NCBI GenBank assembly: GCA_000320545.1
Contig: ADNK01003276.1
Coordinates: 52,501-82,500 of the forward strand
DNA: 30,000 nt
Direction of reading: 5' to 3'
Source of the DNA: Bigelowiella natans CCMP2755
Lineage: Eukaryota > Cercozoa > Chlorarachniophyceae
The notes under the pieces were generated by a model. It did no database searches. It was not told where the DNA came from and saw only the letters and a program-made list of their open reading frames with translations. The position numbers and the translations under genes are program-made. Positions 11,937-22,698 of the stretch are shown piece by piece (the stretch's first letter is position 1; each line of letters begins with the position of its first letter).

Positions 11937-12407
11937 ACGATGCGATGTGATAGTAGTAGTAGTAGTAGAAGTAGTAGTAGTATTGCACACCAATATTCTA
12001 CTGCTGCTACTACCACTGCTACTACTAGTAGTAATAGTAGTACCGGCACGATTCGTTGGCATGAAACAACAGATATCCACAACAAACATAATATTCCTTG
12101 CAACCAATTGTTCAGAATATAAGTCCAACGGATAGACGGAAAGATCATGAGCTTTTCCTTGTCTTCTTCTCCTTCTTTTTCGTTTTCTTCACTGTTATTC
12201 CTCATCCCCCCATTAGTGAAGCTCTTATCCTTGATATTTTCATTTTTATGATAAATCTTCTTCTTCAGCTTCCTCGTCTGCTGTTGTTTCTTCTTCTTGA
12301 TGATCATCATCATTGCTGCATGGTTGTAGACCTTTGAGTAGTAGCAGTTACAAGCCTTTCATTACGAGTACGTACTCTATTACTACTATTACTACTTCTA
12401 CCACTAT

Positions 12408-12441
<34 letters not shown>

Positions 12442-14901
12442 GATGTGGCTAGTTGTCGGCTGTGTGTATCAGATCGTCATATCATTTGATGAATATATGG
12501 ATGTTGCAATAACTACAATATTCATTTCTCTCCTTGCGTAGTCTCGCTCTCATTTGTTTTTCCAACTAGTAGTACCAATTTAGTACCAATTCAGGAACAA
12601 AAAGAAATCTTAGGAAGTGCAGCATACTCTCCTCCTCGTAATCGTCCTCGTCGCTCTTATCACCAGCATCATCATCTGTAAACAACAATCCAGTACTTTT
12701 TTAGCAAATCGATTGGCTTCATGATTTGTCTGTCAAAATAGTATCTTCTTATCTTCTCGCTGCCATAAAATGGCAGTAACATAATAATCACGATTCTATA
12801 AGGTATAGCAATAATCACGACTCTATAAGGTATAGCTTGCTCATTAACTAGATTTAGGAAGCAGTAGCGGTGATGGGTACTTAAAGCTATCATCAAAACC
12901 CAATATATATTAAAGATGACGATAACACTTTATGATCTTGGACAAACAATGGCATCATCATCATCATAATCATCATCACCATCATTCCTATTCTATCTGT
13001 ACTTGCAGCAGCACCCCCTCCTCCTCCTCCTCCTCCATATCCACTGTTATCTTGAGAGAGGAAAGGCCTTTCTTTTTTCTTCTCCCTTTGAGGTTTGCCA
13101 ACAACAATCTCTCCATTTATCGTCTGCTGCGTCTCCTTTTTCTTTGATAATTTGAATTAAAAAGATACGGGGGGGGGAAGGAAAGCTGACTAAAACCGAT
13201 AAATCATAGGAAAGAATAGAGCGTATGGTGATGATGTGCTTTGCGTCATTATTTAACAGTGTACGTCGTACATTCATTCTCTCTATTCGTTCCAGTCTCC
13301 CATCCCTTCTTACAATGCAATAATAGCGGCGCAGTATAACAAAAAACAACTATAAAAACATTGCTGGTGCTATTCCATCAACAATACCTTGCTGCTGCTG
13401 GTATGTCGTCGTCTTTGACCCGACAACTCATTAGCCGTCGATGCTGCTCTTTCCTGCATACCAGATGCTTTCTTCTTCTTCTCCTCCTCCTTTCTGGTCA
13501 AGTTTACAGTGCTGTTTAGACTTCTCCTGCGACTACTTATAGATAGCACACGGGCTGCTGCTGCTGCTGCTGCTGAACAATGGGGTAAAGCAACACGAAC
13601 GAAGAACGAGTGCGTTTTTAGAGCAAGACACGTCGATGTAGCCGAAGCAATACCTAAGTGAAGAAGATGATTATAAACATACCGCTACACCACATTCTAC
13701 ATTCATTTCCACCACATTCTACATTCATTTCCACCACAAGTAATGAGCAAACAGCATTTTCAGGAGAAACTAAAGGGTAGATATTATGTAATGTCACACT
13801 ATCATGTATAGCCACAACAACAGACAGACATCTTTCGCAGCTTGAATTCATGACAACTAGCATTAGTGTGTTATAGATCATTTGTATGCGAGCGAGCGCG
13901 CGGTGTGTGCATGTGTGTGGTTTATGTGTGTGTGTTTGTGTGTGTGTCGTCAAATAGTTGTAAGATAAATGAAAAATGTTTGTAACGTGTTGTGCTCAAA
14001 CGCCAACCAGAAATGATGGGATTTGGACTCAGCCAAAGTAAGAAGGCATGTGGAAGACTTATTTGCAGCAAAACGAAAAACCCGTGGACCGCCATTATCT
14101 ACGGAGAACATGCTATCATTATAATGACTACTATGTATGATAATTATCATTATTATTATTATTGTTGTTGTTGTTGTTGTTATTGTTGTGGGCCAAACTG
14201 CGTGCTCGGGCATACGAATATCAATTCTTATGGAAGCAGTAGCAGAATTAGTAGTAGTAGCAAAATGTTTCGGAAGAATAACAATAAAAATAAGTAAATG
14301 GGTTCTTACCTTATTATGTAAGTGACAACAACAACACCCATGATGCAGCAGTGTCCTTGTAGTGAGATGGGATAATAGAGCTAAAGGTATCGCAACAATA
14401 AAGATGACCCCCCACATCATCATTAATTCACTCCAGAAGACTTCTCCTAGTAGAAAACCTAATAAAAAAAGGCATGATAAACGAATTTAGTATGTTAAGT
14501 AGCAAGTAGTGCAAATAGAATCATGGTTAACGATATATTAAAAAATTATCATCATCATCGTCATCACCTAGCATTACCTAGCATCACCTTTCCTTACCCC
14601 CTCACATTAAACCTGTTTCTGCTCATATTTCTGTAACTGTCACCATCGTCCCTTTTCATTTCATATCATGTGTAGCACTACTTCGTTCTTTCTTCTTCTT
14701 CCTTTTCTTGAAGAAGCTTGTCAACTACTACCACTATTTGCTAAGCAATAACTAACTCACCCATGTTAAAACGCAAGCCCTCCGCTCGGATGTCAGCTAC
14801 AAGCTGTGCATGAAAGTCAATTGCAAGAAGAATCATTGCCCCATGATAAACTCCCGGAGATTGTTCGAGGCGTCTGATGACATGTGTATGATTAATAATT
14901 T

Positions 14902-14939
<38 letters not shown>

Positions 14940-15052
14940 AGTAGTAGTGAGCACATCGACAACGATGACAAAGCAGACTTGGGGTAGTCATAATGATAAT
15001 GCAGTCCAATTGCGTTGTACAATATACAGTAATGTGATCTCTCGACGATGAT
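9917..15052 (-). CDS. DGAT1: DGAT1-like diacylglycerol O-acyltransferase (MBOAT family), 14 or more exons
   Basis: Exons in coding order with matching phases are 15052-14955, 14873-14761 and 14458-14310. A gap follows, then one ending near 13716-13683, then 13653-13388. A second gap precedes 12675-12587, 12151-12044, then 11634-11609, 11307-11185, 11004-10965, 10689-10537, 10436-10393 and 10064-9917 (TGA). Family landmarks in order are SALSSLS, a transmembrane segment (VFWSELMMMWGVIFIVAIP), LALKTHSFF (the K.HSY/F motif), FLRFLFVPEL...FPSIRW, LCVPANLCW, AEVTHYPIKQFYEDWWN, RRWNVPVHDF, VFVLSALLHE (catalytic His of MBOATs), LLQVPLIHF and GNILVWMNF...YFHQWY. DGAT1 makes triacylglycerol from diacylglycerol and acyl-CoA in the ER membrane. 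The QVPL and FYxDWWN motifs favour DGAT1 over sterol acyltransferase, but the latter is possible. The first exon, the linker after THSFF (Ser-rich, acidic) and the junction before LCVPANLCW are unresolved. Confidence 0.85.
11374..11409. repeat. (TG)n microsatellite in a DGAT1-like intron
   Basis: A nearly pure TG tract, followed about 35 bases later by a (CATA)n tract (11447-11484). Both lie in the intron between the LCVPANLCW and AEVTHYPI exons. Confidence 0.9.
11807..11934. repeat. Compound microsatellite (CT)n-(CA)n-(CG)n-(TA)n
   Basis: Four dinucleotide tracts run together in one DGAT1-like intron. They create the Arg-Glu and Ile-Tyr runs of the long minus-strand open frame across them. 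The few codons ERLFK at the edge of the GA tract resemble the DGAT1 ERLLK motif. They could be a true small exon, but no canonical donor gives the right phase into the next exon. Confidence 0.85.
12403..12440. repeat. (TAC)n microsatellite
   Basis: A TAC/GTA trinucleotide tract in the intron downstream (coding sense) of the acidic DGAT1-like exon 12675-12587. Confidence 0.9.
12784..12836. repeat. 27-nt tandem duplication
   Basis: A unit starting ataatcacgattctataagg occurs twice in direct succession with a single T/C difference. It lies in a DGAT1-like intron between 13388 and 12675 and has no coding role that I can see. Confidence 0.85.
14902..14948. repeat. (TAG)n microsatellite in the first identified DGAT1-like intron
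   Basis: A TAG trinucleotide tract in the 81-nt intron between exons 15052-14955 and 14873-14761. It takes up more than half of that intron. Confidence 0.9.
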
Positions 15053-16894
15053 CTAAATATAATCGGCGCAGTATGGGCGAGTAATGTTCGCTGACCGAAG
15101 TTCCTGCAGAAGCCCCCATGAGCGGTTCCTCCTAAAGAATTGCCTGGTGGTGGTGGTGGTGGCGGTTAAAAGTGGGTGCTCATTAGGTGCAAAGTATTGA
15201 CGAGTGATACGCATGAAGAGTTTGGTGATGGAATTTTGCATGTAGATAATGTTCGTTCTCGGTACACATTTGGCTGATTGTCCTGTTATGAGGCGTAAAG
15301 CTATGGTGATTACAAGACCCTTCAGTTGAGGATTCAAGTCGAGGCGAGCTTCGAGGCACGGAGAAGATTGCACGCTTTTGTCGGGAAGGAGCCATTTGTT
15401 GGATCTGATGTTGTGGCTCAGCTCTACACCAGAGTTCTGCGGTTGATGTTCCGGTACCCCCCTCCTCGCATTCGTTCGTTCATTGGTGCACTGGGCTGCT
15501 TTCAAGCTTTATGATTTCCCGAAAAACTCAGAAATACACGCCAATCATCTGATGCGACATGGTTTTATGAAAGACGCACCTAGGTGTTTATGTTTGGTCC
15601 GAACACTCTCGTTCTTGGTTGAACGTGCTCATTGTTGCAAACGCCTGTCTCCCGTGTGGTTCTGGCGCATGTAGATTTGATCAACGCTTTGTTCATTGTT
15701 CATTGTTCATTGCGAACGTCTTGCAACACTGGAACATTTTGGAAATGCAGTTTGTCATCATCATCATTGCTGTTGTCATTGCTGCCCCCTTGCAGCCATG
15801 CACGCACCATTTTCACAACATGCTGGAGTGTCCTCCTTGTTTTCAGCTCAAGGCACTAGCTAGCTAGGTTTCGCACTTTGCAAGCGTCGGTCGAGCCAGT
15901 GAAATCCGTGCACGCACCCGAGCATCGTTTTTGGCTCCTCGATGACGACGTGGTGCCATCGTGTGACAGTGCAGAGTGGGTGGCTCGTGCCAGCTGTGGT
16001 GCTGGCGTGGTGTGGTCTAGCACTAGAGTGGTGTCTCGTTCATTTTGACCATCATCAGTTTTCTTTGCACGCAGCTTGTGGCGGACAGGTGTCTTCAAGC
16101 TCGCCGCTGCAGTCACAACGTGCTGGCCGTTGCGATCCACCTCTCTGTGTTCTGCTCGAGCGATGCCACACACTTGCCAGATTGATGGTCCTCTCTCACT
16201 CCTAGACTCGCCACCCACCTCTAGCTAGCTAGACCTGCCGTCTGGTCAGTTGGTTGGTGGCTGCACGCCGTCACGCCATGCATGCTGACACGGAACACTG
16301 GCATGCCAGCATGCGTGCGAGTCAGCATCTTTGCGCTGTGCACCGCACGATGCATGTCACGTCATCACAACTAGTCATGTGCACTAGTGCACGCCACTTG
16401 TGTGTGCCAAAGCAAAGCTAGCAAAGGGTTGCGCAGGCGTAGCTAGCAATGACAGCACGTGCGCATGGCATCGTTTTTCTGAACTTGCATGTTCGTTTTC
16501 TGTGCGAATGCTGCCATGCTGCATGCACGCGTGCATGTCCACAGTTCATGCTTGAATCCAAGAATGAAGGAATGAAATGACACTTTCGACATGAAAATGG
16601 CGGTCCGTAGCGTACGTACCAGGAAAAAATCAACGCGCATGCATCGCATGCATGCTAGCATGGTTCAAAAAACAAGTAGCGCATGCATGCAAAAATTCCA
16701 TGGGCAACATTTTGCGGCAGTGCGCAACTTGACAGTTGAGCGTATGTGCTGCGGTCGTTGCACCATGGCCAGCATTATCAAGCAATGGCTGCTGTGCAAA
16801 TGAAAGCGATGACTCAATTATTTCAAGAATGTGCCGTAAATCGCAAAATCTGTGATAGACATGCAATGTGATGTGCAGAACATGTACACATACA

Positions 16895-16946
<52 letters not shown>

Positions 16947-17184
16947 GTATCCTATTGCTGTGTCTATTATTTCTACGTAACAAGCATTTGATAGTTGACG
17001 GGAGGTGTTGTTGCATTTTGTCGAGCTGTTAGCTGTCACGGGTTATCATTAATCAGCATGTCATAGCATGCAAAGTCAGAATTGTAGATATATGTCATTA
17101 AAGTTTACATTCTACATCTCTAGACTGTGAAGAAAAGGTAATTTGTGAACAAATCTCTTTTTATTTGACTTGATAGAACATGTA
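15053..17184. other. Largely gene-free region, GC- and palindrome-rich
   Basis: The 5' end of the DGAT1-like gene (first exon and promoter) should lie in the left part, but I could not identify it with confidence. From about 15300 to 16800 the DNA is richer in GC, with repeated gcatgc, ctagctagctag and tgcatgcac motifs. This resembles 1080-2400. Open frames on both strands overlap each other and show no family motif. A (TA)n tract lies at 16896-16941. Confidence 0.5.
16896..16941. repeat. (TA)n microsatellite
   Basis: A pure TA tract of about 45 bases marks the right edge of the palindrome-rich island, shortly before the 3' side of the single-exon minus-strand gene. Confidence 0.9.
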
Positions 17185-18084
17185 CTATTTAAATGAGTCG
17201 ATGACAAAATCTATCGCAGGTAATGATTGATCAAGAAGATTTCCAAAACCTGGAGTCGCTGGACTGCCGACATTTAAAGGTAAGGTCATTCCCGGTGTAG
17301 GAACTGGGGATGCTGCTTTGCAAAGCATTGATGTTGTCGATGGCGAGGAAGTTGGGAGGCGGGGAATGCTGTGCTTATTAGTCCCAACCATGAGTCCCTC
17401 TTCAGGATACATAGTAATATTTGGAAGCTTGAACAACCATTTTCGTTCATCGCTTTTTTGCTCCTCGAGAGGTGGAAACGAAGGGAAAAATCCTCTATTA
17501 ACAGGGCTACAACTCATAAATTGAGATGGTTTGATCAAAAGAACATCTCTAGAATCGGAACCACAGTCAGGAGTTGAGTTACTTGCAGACGATGATGGTT
17601 TGTTACTTTGCTCAAAAGCTTTTAGGAGTTGTCGATGGACCCTCACTAGTGTGCGAACTTGGGCGATTCGAGTCGCTGAATGATGTGATTTGCGCCGAAA
17701 CAAGACTTTGAATTTAGGGCATGTAAGGGATGCTGCTTGCGAACTCAACGTCATGCGAGCCGGTCTCCGCTGAATAAGTTTACGCTTTGCACCTCTGGAA
17801 GATGTAGAATTACTGCTCGATGGTTTTTTTACTCGCCGCCGCCTGCGACATTTTTTAGCTGGTCGTTCCCCTTGTACGGTTGCTTTTGAAGGGAATTGGA
17901 TGGTGCTGTTCAACCGGATGGTTACTCGGCCTCCTTCCTGGCCTGTGACGCATAAAAAAAGCATTTTGTCATTCATATGTTCCTTCTTCGACTCAAAGTT
18001 TAAGTTGTTCTTACGTTCGAAAGTAGCTTTCTTATCCGCCGACGACGGCGAACTTCCTTTGAACGAAGCGTTATGGTTCGGCAT
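17185..18084 (-). CDS. Intronless 299-aa basic protein, unknown, probably nuclear
   Basis: One uninterrupted frame from ATG at 18084 to a stop at 17185, in a window where every other gene is heavily split. I recognise no domain. The N-terminal 70 residues include a hydrophobic strand-like stretch (MLFLCVTGQEGGRVTIRL, about 41-58). A strong basic cluster follows at about 77-87 (KKCRRRRRVKK), then more Arg/Lys (RGAKRKLIQRRPAR). Both look like nuclear localisation or nucleic-acid-binding segments. A Ser/Asn-rich linker leads to a Pro/Ser/Thr-rich C-terminal third that ends LPAIDFVIDSFK. The frame lacks microsatellite-coded homopolymers, has mixed codon use and is far longer than chance open frames nearby, so it is likely a real gene. 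A regulatory or DNA-binding role is inference from composition only. Confidence 0.65.
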   Translation of the reverse strand: MPNHNASFKGSSPSSADKKATFERKNNLNFESKKEHMNDKMLFLCVTGQEGGRVTIRLNSTIQFPSKATVQGERPAKKCRRRRRVKKPSSSNSTSSRGAKRKLIQRRPARMTLSSQAASLTCPKFKVLFRRKSHHSATRIAQVRTLVRVHRQLLKAFEQSNKPSSSASNSTPDCGSDSRDVLLIKPSQFMSCSPVNRGFFPSFPPLEEQKSDERKWLFKLPNITMYPEEGLMVGTNKHSIPRLPTSSPSTTSMLCKAASPVPTPGMTLPLNVGSPATPGFGNLLDQSLPAIDFVIDSFK

Positions 18085-18424
18085 GTAAGTCAGTTAGTAG
18101 GATTAACGGCTTGTTTGACTATTGGTTCGACGATTGAGTAGCTACGAATTTTATCTGCGTTGGTTTGCTTATGCTCCCCTCCTATCAACGAGTACGTTGC
18201 AACCGGTAGTCAGTTTGGTAGAATGTTGGCGTAGATGAGGTTCTCTACTACAACTACCTAGTTAGCTAGCCATTCTAGCTACCCACCTACCTGCTAAGTT
18301 GCGCTTGAGGTTGTTGTTGTTATTTAGGTTGTACGAAGAAGAAGAAGCAGCAGCAGCAGCAAGGCAGCACTGATGAGGGACTGCATCTACGACTACGAAT
18401 ACAAATATGACTGCGACTACTCCG
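18085..18424. promoter_or_regulatory. Upstream region of the 299-aa gene, divergent from the next frame
   Basis: About 340 bases lie between the minus-strand ATG and the plus-strand ATG at 18425. It should contain the promoter of the 299-aa gene. It includes a GAA/GCA-repeat stretch at about 18337-18362 and ctagttagctagcc at about 18258. I see no defined promoter element. Confidence 0.35.
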
Positions 18425-18760
18425 ATGTCAACAGTACTCATGGGAGATGAAACAAGGACAAATCACCGAAGAAAATACACCTAAGACCGAACACACATAC
18501 AACCTACTTATCCCGAGGATGATCAGCCAAACACCACTTTTCCAGAACAATTTCATGATAAAAAAATCAAAAATGTCCTTCGAACTAAATCTCTGGCAGG
18601 CATGTTTTCCCGTTTCGGAGGAAAAAGCGACTGCCTCTTCGGGAAGAAGGATCTCGATTTCCAGGTGTCAAACACATTCTTCGATTCTCACAGAAAAAAG
18701 GAAGTAGCCGAACATTTTCCTAAAATTCAGCACGTTTGTGGCCTTTTCCGTTCATTTTGA
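18425..18760 (+). pseudogene. Coding-like frame with one in-frame TAA
   Basis: A plus-strand frame starts ATG TCA ACA GTA and runs 19 codons to TAA at 18482-18484. It then stays open in the same frame for another 91 codons to TGA at 18758. The part after the TAA looks coding: mixed composition, including EQFHDKKIKNVLRTKSLAG and FPKIQHVCGLF. It could be a decayed gene, a gene whose TAA lies in a small unrecognised intron, or one starting at an internal ATG (GMFSRF, about 53 codons). TAA is used as a normal stop by DNase II and by the lipase here, so a reassigned code is unlikely. I recognise no family. Confidence 0.35.
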
Positions 18761-18795
18761 CCACGGGCTTTTTGGCACGAGCAGGTGTAGAGATC

Positions 18796-18803
18796 TATAA
18801 ATA
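18796..18803 (+). promoter_or_regulatory. TATA-box-like TATAAATA
   Basis: A perfect TATAAATA lies 57 bases before an ATG at 18860 that opens a short frame (MSWFNEDAAGRYSLVDGLN, then TGA). The spacing suits a core promoter with a short 5' UTR, perhaps for a first exon of the downstream plus-strand gene. No strong donor is visible in the frame, so this stays tentative. Confidence 0.3.
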
Positions 18804-19271
18804 CATCGTCTTCAGTGTTCTTTGGTTTGCTGCATCGAAATTAGGTAAAATCTCGAGAAATGTCCTGGTTCAACGAAGACGCCGCAGGAAGATATTCCCT
18901 CGTTGATGGGCTAAATTGAAGGTTTTTATAGGCTGATTGTAAGACTACTTAATTATGAAGTTTGGCGCATAGCATGATATCAGCAGTAGCAACACAAACA
19001 ACAATTATAACAACGATACGAGCACGGGTTGCTGAACGGAACTGGAAGATGAAAGCAATGGAGAAGCGTCCTCTCATGCGCTAGCAACCAAGCATGCGAA
19101 TGACAAAATTGTAGAAGCCACGCACTACAGGAGACATTTTTTGGTTCACAAATTGTAGAGATTTGCAGAAACTAGTGATCGGTCGTATGCGACAAGCTTC
19201 CGGAAGGACGATGCAAGTTGGAAATCAAACTTGGGGAGAATGACCAGAACACTTCGAAACTATACGATCCA

Positions 19272-19850
19272 ATGACACCTCTTGGTCATGACGCAAATTT
19301 TCCTCTAGAATCGCTACTCTCCAGGCAGCAGAGTTGTTTGCTGTGCTTGCGTGGTGGTGAAGCAAAGCAAAACGACAGTTTTACTCATCATGCAACATAT
19401 GAAACGCAGACCCGTGGAAGACAAGGGGAACAGTCAACAAGTCTACTGCCTCAAGAGGAAGAAATAATAGAAGCAGAATCAGAAGAAGGAAAAGAATCTG
19501 ATTGTGATAGCAGCATTGATGCATATATTCCTGGAGAGTTGGCTTTGTCGTGTGATGCAGGGTTCATGAGTGCACTAACTGCGGTGATTGTGGGATTGGT
19601 AACCTCCCAGATTGCCAAGAATAGGTATGCTATTATGATATGTATAATATGAGCTGCTAGGAACCGTAGTAGTAATAGAAGTAGAAGTCGTAGAAGAAGA
19701 AGAAGTACTGATGGTGGTCACTTAAAAGCTTATACATATTACCTGGAAATATTACGAGAGACTCGCATATGCTGCGTGGTAAACGAGGTAATTTAAAGCT
19801 CACCACAGGAGAAATAGAAGATAGCAAGCAGACTCGCAACACATTCAGAC
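19272..19850 (+). CDS. Possible two-exon unit with a transmembrane segment, perhaps 5' exons of the lipase gene
   Basis: An open frame begins at ATG 19272 (in frame from 19179) and reaches 19624, where AAGAATAG is followed by gtatgc. It is acidic in its middle and ends with a likely transmembrane helix, GFMSALTAVIVGLVTSQIA. Joining in phase 2 to an exon starting 19729 (after cttaaaag) continues SLYILPGNITRDSHMLRG and stays open for about 60 codons to TGA 19919. The 3' boundary of that exon is unclear. Diacylglycerol lipases have N-terminal membrane helices, so these may be the first exons of the lipase gene. They would need a phase-0 donor to join the exon at 20102. They could equally be a separate small membrane-protein gene. 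Confidence 0.4.
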
Positions 19851-20101
19851 ATATTAGGAAAATGAATTGGGTTGTTTATGATGATGGCATCACAGATGTT
19901 GTGGTGTTCTGGCTGCTATGATATCTTGGTCCATACTATGGTGGGGAATACAACACCCAAAAGTTGTTGAGAGGAAGATCATATCGGTAGAGATCTGATG
20001 CTATGACGATAATGTAGTATAGATTATGCTTCATTCATCTGCTGGTTATAAAAATTACCCAATCGAGAATTAGTGTGCACAAAAGTATTTGAGATGTCTA
20101 G

Positions 20102-20385
20102 ATGTTGCAAATAGAAGTAGATATTGAGAACGACGATATTCTCACAAATATAATCTTATTTCCTCCACTGAATCACAAGGTCCCACCGATATTATCAGCT
20201 CATTTCTCAAAGGTAGTATACAGTCATAAACGGAAGAAGGAAGGCATGCGAATTGATAAGTTATCAATGTGCCTCCTCCTTCCTTTGGTTATCGTCGATC
20301 ATCACAACTTCATTTTGTTATTCATTTCTAGATTCTCCCAGAGTATATGAGCACACCAGAATGGAAGATTGCAATCGATACGGTG

Positions 20386-20425
<40 letters not shown>

Positions 20426-22283
20426 TACAGATTCACATAAAGCTGTTACCATACTACGATGACAAACTTGTCACACATACGCATATAGATAATATCGTAC
20501 GCACATAGATAATATCTCTTTGGAAGAGTCTCAATCCAACTGACTCGTCATTGGTGCCTAAGGAGAATACTGCTAGGTAGTAGTAGTAGTAATAGTAGTA
20601 TGCTTTTGCAGCTGTTGATCTATATATTATATATACCCACACAGTACGCACGTACAGAATATAGAACTAACAATATTTCTATTGCTTTGTGACACTAATT
20701 ACATTAATTTGTACACACTACCACCACCACAACTATTATCATCATCATGATCATCAAGAAAATGATGATGATATCACCAGGTATTGGCTTCCTGTAAACC
20801 TTGCTTTGATTTGGTCCTCATACAAGTGTAAGTATTCACTGGAAATGAGGAGGAGGAAATACTATGATATGCATTACGATGATGCCGATGAGGATAGCAA
20901 TGTCGCCAAGGACTTATCTTCGCAAGGGGGGGGGATCCATAGCAGCAGTGGTTATGATGGTATGGATCTATACAAAGATAGTGAAAGTAGCTATGGCCAC
21001 GACAATATCTCCCTTTATGACCATCGTTCTCCAGAATGCTTGCCTCCAAGAGGTGATGTGAAAGGGGGTGGAGAAGGAGGGAGGAGTATATAGTAGTAGT
21101 AGTAGTAGTAGTAGTAGTGCAATCAGGGCCATAACATGTATGAACTGAATCAAGATGATCTTTATTCTGAAGCACATATATTATTCTGTGTAGACTCGTA
21201 TAGATTCGCTCGCTTTGCCAATTGTGCATACGGTACTTGCTAGACTTTAGCCAACCTAGAACACGTAAGAAGAGGTGGAGGGAGGAATGTCGTGAAAATG
21301 AGACGTGGCAGCAGCAACGTGCTATTCTCCCTACTCCTACTATTTATTACTGCTACTACTACTACTACTACTACATCATCATTGTACTTAAAGTTAATCT
21401 TACTGAATCATAAGAGGCTAGTCACCAAATGAGCATTGTTAGTATATATATGTACATATTTATATATATTGCTTGACATTGTATACTTTGCGACTCACAG
21501 GTGCGTTAGTTCTCGTGGCTCTTGGAGTAGAACCGCCCCCCCCTCTTCGTGAGCTCATCCTAATGTCCACCGAGCAGCGTGATATAAGCATGATAACAAA
21601 GAGAATGTGCATTCCAAGATCTCACGTCATCAACTACAGTCTTAAGAATAATGGGGGGGGCAGTAGGCGTCGTGGCAGCGTCATCAGCCATTTATTAGGG
21701 AAGGGGGGGGCGCACAGGGCAACAGATGGTTTCCATGCGTATCCCTGCCATTCTTCTTCCCCTTTCAATAACAATAATACGGTGCATGGAAGAGGTTGTT
21801 TTAACGACCTGAAGAAGACGATTGGAGGGCGAGAAGGGAGAGGGGGCATGGAAGAACCACCACCAGCAGCAGCAGTACCTGCAGCAAATAGGTCATCGAC
21901 TGCAGCAGCCTTTTCGAGCAAGAAGAACGTAAGAAGAACTTATTATGGCTCACCTCCTTTTGGTGTTGTTCTCTCTTGCTACTGTTGCTTTAATTCCCAT
22001 TGCTGTTCGCAAATCAATATTGACGGTATGAATAGGAGAGAGCATCAATGCCATATTGATGTAGCTACCAAAAGCATTACACATATTTTCACCGAGCGGA
22101 TATTGTTTTTTGTGATAGCCATATATTCATCATCACTGCCTACTATTATCTCACTTTCGTCGCAAAATAACATGTAAACCAGCAACCTTCAACGGTACCA
22201 GCAGCACCGACAGCAGCTGTGTTATCATCGTCTTCATCAATATGGCCAAAGCACTTCGTTGCGCTTGATAATCACACCCAATC

Positions 22284-22315
<32 letters not shown>

Positions 22316-22639
22316 ATAGTTAATAGTTATCATGTGTGATGATGACGACGATGATGATGATGATCAACTGCTGACGATGCGTGTGGTGTAATCAGTAGTT
22401 TCTTACACAATCACAATCATATGATGTATATGTTACGTCTTCTCGGATTGGCTGAAGCATTTTTGAATTCAAAGGGCCTGATTTGGATACAATGTGTCTG
22501 TGTGTGTATCCATTTGTCAGTCGTGGTTGCAGTCAGAGGCACTGCTAGTGTCAGTGATGCTGTCGTTGATCTACATTGTGTTTCAGCTTGGGTATTATCG
22601 TTTTGTATGTTTGCAACTGATAGAATTTTATGATGTATA

Positions 22640-22698
<59 letters not shown>

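Noticed and set aside
11777-12313. 178-aa minus-strand open frame as one protein
   Set aside because: Only its middle (FPSIRW...SCQRIVP) is coding, as one DGAT1-like exon. The rest is translated microsatellite (Leu, Ile-Tyr and Arg-Glu runs).
13950-14423. 157-aa minus-strand open frame as a gene
   Set aside because: Its first part is the transmembrane exon 14458-14310 of the DGAT1-like gene. After the gtaagaacc donor the frame is intron, with an Ile/Thr-rich repeat.
15053-15505. 150-aa minus-strand open frame as a gene
   Set aside because: It overlaps open frames on the other strand and has no family motif. Its stop coincides with the acceptor of the DGAT1-like exon at 15052. It may contain the missing first exon, but I cannot support a gene.
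15856-16218. Overlapping open frames on both strands in the palindrome-rich island
   Set aside because: Neither has a recognised motif, splice context or coding-like continuity. Higher GC simply lowers the stop-codon frequency.
18425-18760. Reassigned TAA codon (alternative genetic code)
   Set aside because: TAA terminates the DNase II and lipase models at the expected C termini, so a standard code fits better than recoding.
20774-21229. 151-aa minus-strand open frame with Thr and His runs
   Set aside because: It is antisense to lipase-gene exons and introns, is rich in repeat-coded residues and shows no motif.
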